Positions 45,174-54,072 of a DNA stretch of 64,000 bases are shown one piece after another. Position numbers and translations under genes: made by a program. The notes under the pieces were generated by a model, which was not told where the DNA came from, searched no databases, and was given only the letters and a program-made list of their open reading frames with translations. Source of the DNA: BCD1 sp965230565 (GTDB lineage Bacteria; Bacteroidota; Bacteroidia; Chitinophagales; Saprospiraceae); NCBI GenBank assembly GCA_965230565.1, contig CBDDLH010000011.1, forward strand, positions 248,001 to 312,000, given 5' to 3'. Each line of letters starts with the position of its first letter. Position 1 is the first letter of the stretch.

Positions 45174-46958
45174 ATGTCTGATTACGCAGAAGGTAACAAT
45201 CAACCGGAAATATTAGGGCATCCGATAGGTTTGTTTGTTTTGTTCTTCACGGAAATGTGGGAACGATTCAGTTATTACGGAATGCGTGCTTTGCTCATCC
45301 TGTTTTTGGTCGCCAAAGTGAATGACGGTGGCTGGGGATGGTCAAGAGCGGAAGCGTATTCACTTTTTGGATGGTATGTTATGCTGGTATATTTTCTGCC
45401 GCTGTTAGGTGGCTGGCTGGCTGATAATAAATGGGGGCACGTGAAAACGGTTATTGTCGGCGCGTCGATAATAACGGCAGGTCACGCTTCCATGGCTATT
45501 TCCGATTTGCAAATCGGTATAGATCTGAAATTTGTATTTTATCTGGGGTTGCTGTTGATTGTACTGGGAACGGGCTTGTTTAAACCCAATATGTCCTCCA
45601 TTGTAGGAAAGATGTATTCTCCACAAAGTAAGAAAAAGGATGGAGCCTACACCATTTTTTATATGGGGGTGAATGCCGGAGCCTTTATCGGAGTATTACT
45701 GGTGGGCTGGATCGGAGAGACTTTCAGCTGGTCGTGGGGATTTGGTCTGGCAGGAGTGTTTATGTTCTTTGGTTTACTGCAATTCTATTTTGCCCGAAGT
45801 GTTTTTGGGAAAGCAGCTTCCATGCCTAAGCCTAAAGAAGTTGATTTGACACCAGAGGAAAAAGAACGTGAGGTGCCATTTACTAAAACCGACCTTACTT
45901 TGGCCGGAATTGGCGGTTTCTTTGCCGTCACCTGGATCGTAAACGGTATTTTTTCGGTAGTGACCAGAGGTAATCAGTTCCTGATGGAGAATGTATTTTC
46001 ATTTAACCTTCAGGATCAGGTCATTTCTGTTGGCTTGTCCAATATCTTTTTTATTCTTTCCCTGATCGTGTTCGCTTCTCTGGGAATCTCCAGGCTGGGG
46101 CGTTATCATCCGGTTGAAAGAGATCGTTTGAAGGTAGTTTTCATTATCGCTTTCTTTGTAATCTTCTTCTGGGCGAGTTTTGAGCAGGCGGGGACATCAA
46201 TGACCATTTTTGCGAGAGATTACACCAATAGAGTGTTGTCTGGAGATTGGGGTGTGGTTTATAAAATAGTAGATTTCATTCTTTCGGTTGCGCCGATGCT
46301 TGTATTGACCTGGGTGATTTACAAGCTGGCAAAGGCCATTCTTAAGAAATATCCATTAACCGTTCTTTTTACCTCTATAAGTTTTACCATCATCTGGATT
46401 TTGGTGATCATAAGGGTTTACGATAAGGTGACAGGGAATACAACCATTGTTGATACGTCCTGGTTCCAGATTCTCAATCCGGTATTCATCATTTCTTTGG
46501 CTCCGTTGTATTCCAGGTTCTGGAAAAGGACTTCCTTTACAGGTCCTCAGAAGTTTTCAATGGGACTGACGCTCCTGGCTGCAGGGTTTGGTATGCTGAC
46601 CATCGGTGCATCCAGTATTGCTCCGGGAGCCGAAACGGCTGCTGTCAGCATGGTTTGGTTGCTTTTGGCCTATTTCCTTCATACGATGGGAGAGTTGGCC
46701 GTTGCTCCGGTAGGATTGTCCTATGTCAGTAAACTGACCCCGGGCAGAATGTTGGCCTTTTTATTCGGAATATGGTATGTCTTTACGGGGCTCTCCGGAA
46801 AGTTGGCCTCCACTTTGGCAGAGTATTCTGATAAAATTGCGGAAAGCGTCGGACTGTCAGGTTTCTTCCTGATATTCACTATCGTGCCTTTTGCTGCCGG
46901 ATTGGTTATTTTGAGTCTTAACAAACCGATCAAACGACTGATGCACGGAGTGGAGTAG
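45174..46958 (+). CDS. POT-family proton-coupled oligopeptide transporter, third copy
   Basis: A 594-aa protein, close kin of the first copy: TEMWERFSYYGMRALL (ExxER), GTGLFKPNMSSIVGKMY, YTIFYMGVNAGAFIGVLL, WASFEQAGTSMTIFARD and the end KPIKRLMHGVE. It is about 95 residues longer, mainly in the region between helices 6 and 7 (PKPKEVDLTPEEKEREVPF and the following hydrophobic pair). Di/tripeptide import with protons is expected. The terminators between the genes suggest separate control of the copies. Confidence 0.93.
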   Translation: MSDYAEGNNQPEILGHPIGLFVLFFTEMWERFSYYGMRALLILFLVAKVNDGGWGWSRAEAYSLFGWYVMLVYFLPLLGGWLADNKWGHVKTVIVGASIITAGHASMAISDLQIGIDLKFVFYLGLLLIVLGTGLFKPNMSSIVGKMYSPQSKKKDGAYTIFYMGVNAGAFIGVLLVGWIGETFSWSWGFGLAGVFMFFGLLQFYFARSVFGKAASMPKPKEVDLTPEEKEREVPFTKTDLTLAGIGGFFAVTWIVNGIFSVVTRGNQFLMENVFSFNLQDQVISVGLSNIFFILSLIVFASLGISRLGRYHPVERDRLKVVFIIAFFVIFFWASFEQAGTSMTIFARDYTNRVLSGDWGVVYKIVDFILSVAPMLVLTWVIYKLAKAILKKYPLTVLFTSISFTIIWILVIIRVYDKVTGNTTIVDTSWFQILNPVFIISLAPLYSRFWKRTSFTGPQKFSMGLTLLAAGFGMLTIGASSIAPGAETAAVSMVWLLLAYFLHTMGELAVAPVGLSYVSKLTPGRMLAFLFGIWYVFTGLSGKLASTLAEYSDKIAESVGLSGFFLIFTIVPFAAGLVILSLNKPIKRLMHGVE

Positions 46959-47022
46959 CAAGTAGTTGCTATGCTTTGCGTTGCGGGTCCCGGAATTTAG
47001 TTCCCGGGTGCCACTACGTTCC

Positions 47023-47064
47023 ATTACGGGTTGCGGGTTTTATTCGCAACCCGTAATTTTTTTT
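47023..47064 (+). terminator. Intrinsic terminator
   Basis: ATTACGGGTTGCG (47023-47035) is the exact inverse of CGCAACCCGTAAT (47045-47057), followed by eight T. Confidence 0.85.
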
Positions 47065-47112
47065 GGTGCCGATAGATAATTGTATTTTAGCTTAATCAAA
47101 ACTTCAAACAAT

Positions 47113-47565
47113 ATGAAAAAAGACTTTCAATCCCTGCAAATCATACATGCATCCCTCTGTGTCGGAGCATTACTCTTTTTCCTGGTGGTCTATTTTGTTT
47201 TGGGAACAGAAGAGGCGGCAGCAGCGGGAAGTGAAGAGATGGTTTTTAAATATTTACCACCGGTGCTGATCTTCTCCGGGATAATACTGGCAAGATTTAT
47301 GGATCGAACCAAACTTGGGGCCTTTAAATTTCCTGCAGAAATGACAGATAAGTTCGTCGATTACCGGACAAGGATTATTCTTCGCTCCGCATTGACAGAG
47401 GGGCCTGTGCTTTTTGTGGTTGTTGCCCTTTTGCTCACAGGGGATAATTTCAATATTTTGTACTTTGCAATTGGCTGGCTGGCGATGTTGTATTTCCGAC
47501 CATATGTTGCGGAGTTTTCAAGGGATTATCACTTGTCTGGACAGGAGCAGCAGGAGTTGCGTTGA
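47113..47565 (+). CDS. Small integral membrane protein of unknown function
   Basis: A 150-aa protein. The ATG at 47113 (MKKDFQSLQIIHASLCVGAL) is the natural start; a longer frame adds 11 residues. Four membrane segments are seen: about residues 9-33, 50-68, 91-112 and 115-134. The first includes an Ala/Glu-rich outer loop (EEAAAAGSEEM). I do not recognise the family with certainty. It lies upstream of a LuxR-type regulator, after a 231-base spacer. Confidence 0.65.
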   Translation: MKKDFQSLQIIHASLCVGALLFFLVVYFVLGTEEAAAAGSEEMVFKYLPPVLIFSGIILARFMDRTKLGAFKFPAEMTDKFVDYRTRIILRSALTEGPVLFVVVALLLTGDNFNILYFAIGWLAMLYFRPYVAEFSRDYHLSGQEQQELR

Positions 47566-47644
47566 TTCAAAAAAGATTAATGTCAATTTGTATGTGGGAT
47601 CAAAAAGTATAAACTATCCCGGCACTGATCTAAAGTTAATCTTT

Positions 47645-47684
47645 TTAACCACAGGGCTCACTGAGAAGCCACAGAGATCACCGG
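47645..47684 (+). repeat. CCACAG/CACAG dispersed repeat, copy 2
   Basis: TTAACCACAGGGCTCACTGA and onwards to CCGG. Related copies are at 48286-48329 (same strand) and 7775-7812 (inverted). Confidence 0.5.
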
Positions 47685-47796
47685 GAAGGTGCGCAAACAA
47701 CTTGAACTCTTTGAACAAAATGGGACTAGTTCAGTCAGGGTACTTATTATGCAATCTCAATCAATTTTCTTTTTAAAGAACTCTGTTTAATAAATC

Positions 47797-48228
47797 GTGA
47801 AACGCACCATCATATATTACGGTCTTGGCATGGCAGGTCTCTTTCTTGTCTTAAAAGCCCTTGAATATACGACCCTGTTAAGAATGGGGTCGGTAGAAGT
47901 GTATGTTGGTATCGTGGCGGTGATCTTTACCGGCCTTGGGGTGTGGATCGCTTCGGCCCTTCGAAAGCCACAAGCGAAAAACCCGGACAATACGGATGAG
48001 CCCTTCGAGCCAAATCAAAAAGTCATTTCTGAACTGGGACTCACTGAAAGAGAAATGGAAATCCTGGAACTCATCGCAGAAGGTCATTCCAATCAGGAGA
48101 TTGCCGGAGAGTTGTTCATTTCACTCAGCACCGTAAAAACCCATTGTTCGAATATTTTTTCAAAACTGGATGTTAAACGCCGTACTCAGGCGATACAACG
48201 GGCAAAGGAATTGAGGGTTATTTTGTAG
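47797..48228 (+). CDS. Membrane-anchored LuxR-type HTH regulator
   Basis: A 143-aa protein starting with GTG at 47797. Two membrane segments come first (IIYYGLGMAGLFLVLKALEY and VEVYVGIVAVIFTGLGVWIA), then a linker, then a C-terminal LuxR/GerE helix-turn-helix (about residues 78-143): LTEREMEILELIAEGHSNQE, IAGELFISLSTVKTHCSNIF and SKLDVKRRTQAIQRAKEL. There is no receiver domain, so signal input is probably through the membrane part or a partner. The next gene encodes a DUF4199 membrane protein, a frequent neighbour of such regulators in Bacteroidota. Two identical palindromic sites lie between the genes. Confidence 0.85.
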   Translation: MKRTIIYYGLGMAGLFLVLKALEYTTLLRMGSVEVYVGIVAVIFTGLGVWIASALRKPQAKNPDNTDEPFEPNQKVISELGLTEREMEILELIAEGHSNQEIAGELFISLSTVKTHCSNIFSKLDVKRRTQAIQRAKELRVIL

Positions 48229-48285
48229 CCTTCAGTCTCCAGCCCACAGTCTTCAGGTTGTTTGGGGTGTGGGTTTGCGCAAGTG

Positions 48286-48329
48286 TTTAACCACAGGGTG
48301 CACAGAGTAGGCACAGGGTTCACTGAGAA
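48286..48329 (+). repeat. CCACAG/CACAG dispersed repeat, copy 3
   Basis: TTTAACCACAGGGTGCACAG and onwards through GGCACAGGGTTCACTGAGAA; same family as 47645 and 7775. Confidence 0.5.
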
Positions 48330-48399
48330 ATACCTGCTACTTTAACTACTTGTTTTCCTTTGAACCCCTTAAACGCCTTAAACAACTGTTACTCCTCTC

Positions 48400-48440
48400 G
48401 TACTAAAGTATGATTTTGGTGATTTGGTACTAAAGTATGA
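48400..48440 (+). promoter_or_regulatory. Two identical GTACTAAAGTATGA sites upstream of the DUF4199 gene
   Basis: GTACTAAAGTATGA occurs at 48400-48413 and again at 48427-48440, start-to-start distance 27 bases. Each holds the palindrome TACT-AA-AGTA, suited to a LuxR-type HTH dimer such as the product of the adjacent gene. The second copy ends 75 bases before the DUF4199 ATG. Confidence 0.5.
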
Positions 48441-48515
48441 GGCTCTTTTGCTGCTTTCCCCTTTTCTTTGGATCGTATTCAGTCACTAAATTGTTCATCT
48501 AAAAAATTAATTACT

Positions 48516-49043
48516 ATGAAAAATCCAATTTGGAAATACGGTTTACTTGCAGGCGGGATCGTTGTGGTACTGATGTATGGGTCATTTTTGCTGCAAGGCG
48601 ACGATTTTGATTTTTCCCGTGGAGAGCTTTATGGCTATGCAACTATGATTATCTCGTTATCGATGATATTCTTTGGCGTAAAATCCTACAGAGATAATAT
48701 ACTCGAAGGCGGAATTACTTTCGGAAAAGCTTTTCAGGTAGGCTTATACATCGCTTTAATTGCTGCAGCAATTTATGTAATTGCCTGGATGTTGTACAGT
48801 TCTTTTGCGGCTACTGATTTTATGGATCAGTACTATCAATACGCTATGGAGCAATTGCAAAACAGTGGAGCCACCCAGGAAGAGATCGATAAGCAGGTCG
48901 CAAATATGGAAAGATACAAGGAGATGTACAAAAACCCTTTCTTTAAAATGGGCATCACCTTCATGGAGATCTTTCCTGTAGGGTTAATAGTGGCGTTGAT
49001 CACTGCTTTTGTGTTGAGACGAAAGGTTGTGGAAGTGGGGTAG
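48516..49043 (+). CDS. DUF4199-domain membrane protein
   Basis: A 175-aa integral membrane protein; the ATG at 48516 (MKNPIWKYGLLAGGIVVVLM) is chosen because the family starts here. Four membrane segments are visible, with the conserved GYATMIISLSMIFFGVKSYR and YRDNILEGGITFGKAFQVGL between the second and third, and a C-terminal helix IFPVGLIVALITAFVLRRK. The region about residues 100-145 is a soluble helical loop (QYAMEQLQNSGATQEEIDKQ). The function of DUF4199 is unknown. The LuxR-type gene upstream is the probable regulator. Confidence 0.87.
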   Translation: MKNPIWKYGLLAGGIVVVLMYGSFLLQGDDFDFSRGELYGYATMIISLSMIFFGVKSYRDNILEGGITFGKAFQVGLYIALIAAAIYVIAWMLYSSFAATDFMDQYYQYAMEQLQNSGATQEEIDKQVANMERYKEMYKNPFFKMGITFMEIFPVGLIVALITAFVLRRKVVEVG

Positions 49044-49077
49044 ACTTTTCAGTTCTCAGTTTGCACGAAACTTATAC

Positions 49078-49253
49078 ACCTGCCTGCTGACGCAGGAGGC
49101 AGGTTCTACATTGGATATTCTGCTCTTTTGCGATTCTGTCTCACTTGCCGGAAAACCGAAATTTTGAAACAGGAAAGGTATAATGAAAAAGTTGGATCTA
49201 AAGAATAACATGGCAGAACCGCAGAATATCCAACCGCAGAATGTCCAATGTAG
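49078..49253. repeat. Palindromic ACCTGCCT repeat followed by an inverted pair
   Basis: ACCTGCCTGCTGACGCAGG with its inverse AGGCAGGT (49078-49106) is one copy of a family also found at 7889, 17761 and 57401. CTACATTGGATATTCTGC at 49106-49123 returns inverted at 49236-49253 with one change, and partly at 49221-49233. The gap has no gene. Confidence 0.55.
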
Positions 49254-49275
49254 AAGTATTTAAACCAGCAACCAG

Positions 49276-50679
49276 TTATACCGCCTCCAGCTGCTCCAAC
49301 AACCAGGTTCTCTCCCGCAGTGGGTTGGTACTTTCAATTTCTTTTCGAAGTTTGGCTTTTTCGTTTTTATCATAGGGATTCACCCGGACCAGTTTTCGGG
49401 TGAGTTTGATTACGTTTTTGAAAAGAGGCTCGTGGTAGCCTACATCTTTCCGGTGAAGGTAGGTACGCATACTTTCCAGCAGGGACTCGAGTGTGTCGAA
49501 TTCGGTTAATTCATAGTACATTTTCAGCAGCAGGGTTTTGGCGTTGAGGTTGAGCAGGATATCATCAAAATCGGTTCGAACCAGAAGTGGCATTGCTTTG
49601 TCGTAATCTTTTTGCTCGAAGTGTAATCTGGCCATGCAATAGTGTACAAAGTGATCCCTGACTTTTTCAGGAAGATATTTTTGATAGGTTTCCACAAAGC
49701 TTTCGACCCATTCGTATTCTGCAACCTGCAGACCATTGAGCGCAATATTGGCAAAGGTCCAGGGACTTAAGCTGTTGTTTTCGATAATGAGATCAAACTC
49801 CAGCATTTTTTTGAACAGCTCAAAGGTTTCCCGGATAAAGGCCTTATCTCCTTCGTTATTTCTTCGGATGCAATAATTGAGGGCCATGAGGTAGATATCT
49901 CTCGTTTCTGCTTTTGGGAAAGAATTTCCCAGGTTGAACATGTTCTTTTTTAAATGGTCGAAATAAGATTTATCCGGACTTGTAAGTGCCTTGTAACCAT
50001 AGTAATAAACAGCAATGGCAGGAGTGTCCAGAATATCGTTATTTTCGACATAACTGAGTACATCATCCAAAAGTCCCGGAGCGTATTCGGCTTTATAGAC
50101 CCTTTGATGGGCGAGCATCAGACAGCTGAGTTTGAGCTTGTCGGCAAAAAAAGTAGTGTCCAGCGCATCCGACAATTCCTGCAGGTTCATCTTGATATTC
50201 CGTTTTTGTTTTTCAAAAAACAGATATTGCTCTTTTTGAATGAGGTATTCATTGCGCAGGAAATGTTCATTCCTCAAATTTTGCTTTTCCTGAAGGCTGG
50301 AGATGCTCCGGATGGTTTTTTGATAGGCTTTTGACATATTTTTTTTGCGATAAACGCCCGCAAGTGCCATTTTTAACCGAACTTCATCCTCACGAAGATC
50401 ACTGTAAGTGAGATATTCCTCGATGCATTTGTTGAGAAAAAAGATGGTTTGCCTGAATTTTGCATCGTCATAAGACTGTTTTGGAAATATTTTTTGGAAT
50501 ATCCGCTCTTTTTCAAGGTGTTTATCGTTATACAAGTACTTTTCATTGGAAAGGTATTCAAACAAAGCAACCACATCCTCCCTTTGATTATGAACAGGGG
50601 AAAGCAGCCATTTCCGCAGTTCGCGGACCTCTTTTTTCGAAAATCTCCTGAAAAGGGTGGTAAGATGGTTATTTTTCAT
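49276..50679 (-). CDS. Helical-repeat protein of unknown function
   Basis: A 467-aa soluble, mostly alpha-helical protein without signal peptide. The N-terminal segment LTTLFRRFSKKEVRELRKWL followed by SPVHNQREDVVALFEYL is the opening of a Saprospiria-type protein family often seen in several copies per genome; I know no function. The middle and C-terminal regions have TPR-like helix pairs (HFVHYCMARLHFEQKDYDKA near residue 350). It is strongly charged (Lys, Glu) and its chain has few Cys. It is divergent from the long T9SS protein gene at 50857. Confidence 0.65.
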   Translation of the reverse strand: MKNNHLTTLFRRFSKKEVRELRKWLLSPVHNQREDVVALFEYLSNEKYLYNDKHLEKERIFQKIFPKQSYDDAKFRQTIFFLNKCIEEYLTYSDLREDEVRLKMALAGVYRKKNMSKAYQKTIRSISSLQEKQNLRNEHFLRNEYLIQKEQYLFFEKQKRNIKMNLQELSDALDTTFFADKLKLSCLMLAHQRVYKAEYAPGLLDDVLSYVENNDILDTPAIAVYYYGYKALTSPDKSYFDHLKKNMFNLGNSFPKAETRDIYLMALNYCIRRNNEGDKAFIRETFELFKKMLEFDLIIENNSLSPWTFANIALNGLQVAEYEWVESFVETYQKYLPEKVRDHFVHYCMARLHFEQKDYDKAMPLLVRTDFDDILLNLNAKTLLLKMYYELTEFDTLESLLESMRTYLHRKDVGYHEPLFKNVIKLTRKLVRVNPYDKNEKAKLRKEIESTNPLRERTWLLEQLEAV

Positions 50680-50856
50680 AGTTAAACCGACAACTTTTTT
50701 TCAACAAAACCTAAGACCTGATTAAAATAAAATTCATTGATTATCAATGTTTTAAGTGTTTTTTGTGCTTTATTTGTATTGTGAAATTAGTAATTTTTTT
50801 TCAACAAATAGCTTTTTCTGTCATTGTTTTAGTAACCATATTAATAGACTTTTGTT

Positions 50857-53800
50857 ATGCAATTGAAAGTGAACGACCTAAAAATTAAGCTAATGAGCAA
50901 GCGAATGCTTGATAAATCAGCAACATTTTTCAACGGATTAATGAGATGTATATTTACATGGCTGGTTTTCTCTGTAGCAGTTTCACAGGTCAATGCGCAA
51001 GGATGGGATATCCTGTTCGGAGGAGTGAGAGAAGATTTTGCTTATTCGGTGATCCAGACCAAAGACCATGGATATATCACTGTCGGATTCAGCGAATCTT
51101 TTGCGGGTAGCGATATGATCTTTGATTTAAATGCTTATGCTGTTCGTACTGATGTAGATGGAACACCAATTTGGTCAAAATCATTCAGTGAAGGCATATC
51201 ATCAAATGTACCTGATTATGGATATCAGGTTATAGAGACAGAAGAAGAAGATCTTCTGATCGTCGGAGCCATAAGAGAAAATAATTCCCTCAATGTCTAT
51301 TTGCTAAAAACTGACAAAGAGGGCAATGTACTATGGAAGAAAACTTATGGAACTCCGGAATTTGACGAAACGGGTTTTGGTATTGTTGAAGCAAGAGATG
51401 GTGAAGGTTATGCGATTATCGGATTAGTTGCTGATCCTGATGTTACTGGTTCTGCAGATATCCTTTTGATCAGAACCGATGATGAAGGCAATCAGCTTTG
51501 GAGTGAAACTTATGGAGGACAGAACAGAGATGAAGGTACTTCGATTGTAGCTTTGGAAGACGGTTTTGTATTCTCAGCTATTTCCAAGGAAGACGATGAT
51601 CAGCACAACAATATTTTTCTTGCTCGCACCGACAGCCAGGGTGATACCATCTGGACCAAATCTATTGGTGAGATCGGAATTGGTGAAGAAGCCAGAGATC
51701 TTGTTCTCTCCCGGGACGATAATTATTTAGTCCTCGTGGGAGCTACCGATGATCTGGCCAAGAGTTTGATAGCCAAATACGATCTGCAGGGAGAGGAACT
51801 CTGGACTACGGAGATAGCTGGTGAAGGCAGATTGAACGATGTGGTGGAGATCAAAGGCGGAGCATTTGTCGCTTGCGGTTACAGAGATATTACTCCTTTG
51901 AAGCAGGCTGTTTTGTTGGTAAAGGTTGACCCGGACAACGGAGACCTGAGCTGGGAGAAAGTTATCGAAGGCAATATCAGAACGAAATTTGCTGAAGGTC
52001 TGGCCCAGACGTTTGATGGAGGCTTTATTATCGCCGGGTATAATTCTTTGGATGATGGATTTGCCTTTAATGATATAGCGCTTATCAAAACCGATGAAAA
52101 TGGTGACCTCATAACTAACCACATTATAGGAAAGGTTTATTACTCCAATGATGGTTGTAACGGATATGAGGAAGAGGATGTGAATCTGAGGGACTGGATA
52201 GTCAAAGCAGAGAGTGATTATGCTACTTTCTTCGCGACAACCGATGAAAATGGCAATTACGATATAAGAGTTGATACCGGTGACTACACCGTTTCGGTTT
52301 TAACTCAGAATGATTATTGGACGGTCTGTTATGAAAGTTCAATTGATTTCACAACGTTCTATGACACAACGAGTTTTAATTTTCCTGTAATAGCGGACAT
52401 TCAGTGTCCGTGGTTGACAGTGAATGTTTCCTCAGATGAGGTAGTTATTTGTGAGGATTTTACTTACACAGTTAACTATGCCAACTTAGGCCCGGTAGCT
52501 GTTAATGACCCTTATATAGAAGTACAGCTCGACGATGAACTTATGTTCGATGGAGCGAGCATCGATGGGGAGGAGTTGGGAGGCAACCTCCTTCGATTTG
52601 GAATTGACGATGTACTGCCGACTCAAAGAGATACATTTACTATTGATGTGATGTGGGCGGATGGTTGTGAAGAAGTTCAACAAGACCAGGCCATCGTGGT
52701 GAGTGCTCATGCGTATCCCGATACACTTTGTCTGGAGCCCGGTGATAACTGGGATGGATCAAGTTTGACGGTAACCGGAGTTTGTGATCAGGATTCTATC
52801 AGATTCTATGTTCAGAATGTTGGTAATGTGGCTATGGCTGATGAAATTACCAGAACCGCTTTCATCGTAGAAGACCAGATCATTTTCAGTATGGAACCGA
52901 TAGAAGATCTTGAACCTCAAGAAATTCTTGAACTTCCGGCCATCAAAGCCAATGGTTCTACTTACAGAATCATCGCTGAACAATCAGAAGGACATCCCGG
53001 ATACAACTTCCCAACAGTAGCAGTCGAAGGATGTGTTGAAGAGGAAGGGGAATCATATTCTACAGGACAATTTGCTCAGTTTCCTGAAAACGATCAGGAT
53101 CCTTATATTTCAATTGACGTAAAAGAAGCCATTAGTTCCAACTCTCCAGTTATATTGAGAGGCTATCCCAGGGGGTATCAAGATTCAATAATCACCCCCA
53201 CAACCGATTTGAATTACACGATAGTGTTTCAAAACATTGGAACTGATACTATATCTCGTTTGGTGATAAGGGACACCTTGCCGGCTTTTCTCGACCGTAC
53301 TAATATCAGGCCGGGAGCAAGCAGTCACCCCTATGATTTTCAGATTTATGACAATGGTGTCCTGAAATTCACCTTCGAGGAAATCCAACTTCTTCCAGGT
53401 AGCAGTGCTGACGCGGCCTTGACCCGGGGGTTTGTAAAGTTTGCAATCCCGCAATTACCGGATAATCCGCTGGGGACAATTATCGAGAATAGTGCTGCTA
53501 TCTATTTTGATTATGAAGAGCCCGTTTATACAAATGTGACTCATCATTTTGTTGGCTGTTTAGACTTCCTTGATGAAGAGGAAGGTTGCATAACAGTTGA
53601 TACTGATGAACCACCAATTCCGGGCCTCGAAATAAAAGTTTATCCAAATCCGTTTAAAGAAACGGTAACAATTGAGATCGCTGGTGGATTTGACAATGAG
53701 GAGATCACATTCAACTTATTTGATGTAACCGGCAGATTATTAAGGTCTCAACAGTTCATTGGAAACAAATATGATTTTAATCGAAATCAGCTCCCTTCCG

Positions 53801-53871
53801 GATTGTATATTTTCAAACTGGAAAGTAGTGAAGGAAAGCAGATCGGAAGCGGAAAGATGCTGATTCGATGA
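50857..53871 (+). CDS. T9SS-sorted surface protein with propeller-like and DUF11-like domains
   Basis: A 1004-aa protein. The signal region is long (FTWLVFSVAVSQVNAQ, cleaved near residue 48); an ATG at codon 13 may be the real start. Residues about 50-420 hold about seven repeats of the type AYSVIQTKDHGYITVG ... LLIRTDDEGNQLWSETYGG, as in delta-60/beta-propeller surface proteins. A carboxypeptidase-regulatory-like segment follows (FFATTDENGNYDIRVDTGDY), then DUF11-like domains (LNYTIVFQNIGTDTISRLVI then RDTLPAFLD) and the T9SS type A tail (VYPNPFKETVTIEI, LPSGLYIFKLESSEGK). It should be exported and fixed to the surface, with adhesion as a possible role. Confidence 0.88.
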   Translation: MQLKVNDLKIKLMSKRMLDKSATFFNGLMRCIFTWLVFSVAVSQVNAQGWDILFGGVREDFAYSVIQTKDHGYITVGFSESFAGSDMIFDLNAYAVRTDVDGTPIWSKSFSEGISSNVPDYGYQVIETEEEDLLIVGAIRENNSLNVYLLKTDKEGNVLWKKTYGTPEFDETGFGIVEARDGEGYAIIGLVADPDVTGSADILLIRTDDEGNQLWSETYGGQNRDEGTSIVALEDGFVFSAISKEDDDQHNNIFLARTDSQGDTIWTKSIGEIGIGEEARDLVLSRDDNYLVLVGATDDLAKSLIAKYDLQGEELWTTEIAGEGRLNDVVEIKGGAFVACGYRDITPLKQAVLLVKVDPDNGDLSWEKVIEGNIRTKFAEGLAQTFDGGFIIAGYNSLDDGFAFNDIALIKTDENGDLITNHIIGKVYYSNDGCNGYEEEDVNLRDWIVKAESDYATFFATTDENGNYDIRVDTGDYTVSVLTQNDYWTVCYESSIDFTTFYDTTSFNFPVIADIQCPWLTVNVSSDEVVICEDFTYTVNYANLGPVAVNDPYIEVQLDDELMFDGASIDGEELGGNLLRFGIDDVLPTQRDTFTIDVMWADGCEEVQQDQAIVVSAHAYPDTLCLEPGDNWDGSSLTVTGVCDQDSIRFYVQNVGNVAMADEITRTAFIVEDQIIFSMEPIEDLEPQEILELPAIKANGSTYRIIAEQSEGHPGYNFPTVAVEGCVEEEGESYSTGQFAQFPENDQDPYISIDVKEAISSNSPVILRGYPRGYQDSIITPTTDLNYTIVFQNIGTDTISRLVIRDTLPAFLDRTNIRPGASSHPYDFQIYDNGVLKFTFEEIQLLPGSSADAALTRGFVKFAIPQLPDNPLGTIIENSAAIYFDYEEPVYTNVTHHFVGCLDFLDEEEGCITVDTDEPPIPGLEIKVYPNPFKETVTIEIAGGFDNEEITFNLFDVTGRLLRSQQFIGNKYDFNRNQLPSGLYIFKLESSEGKQIGSGKMLIR

Positions 53872-54038
53872 TCATAATCCCATAAACATCAAGGGTTTCC
53901 TGCAAATGCAGGGAACCCGACCAATGAACTAAAAAATGTAAATAAGCGTTATTAAGTATAAAATACACTGGAAACACAAAAGAGAATAAGATTTAGGTCG
54001 TCTTATTATTTCATGAGATTATGATTTGTTATTAGCGA

Positions 54039-54069
54039 GTCCCGACACAAAGTGTCGGGATTTTTTTTT
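54039..54069. terminator. Intrinsic terminator between convergent genes
   Basis: GTCCCGACAC (54039-54048) pairs with GTGTCGGGAT (54052-54061, one G-T pair), followed by a nine-T run on the plus strand. Confidence 0.85.
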
Positions 54070-54072
54070 GCC

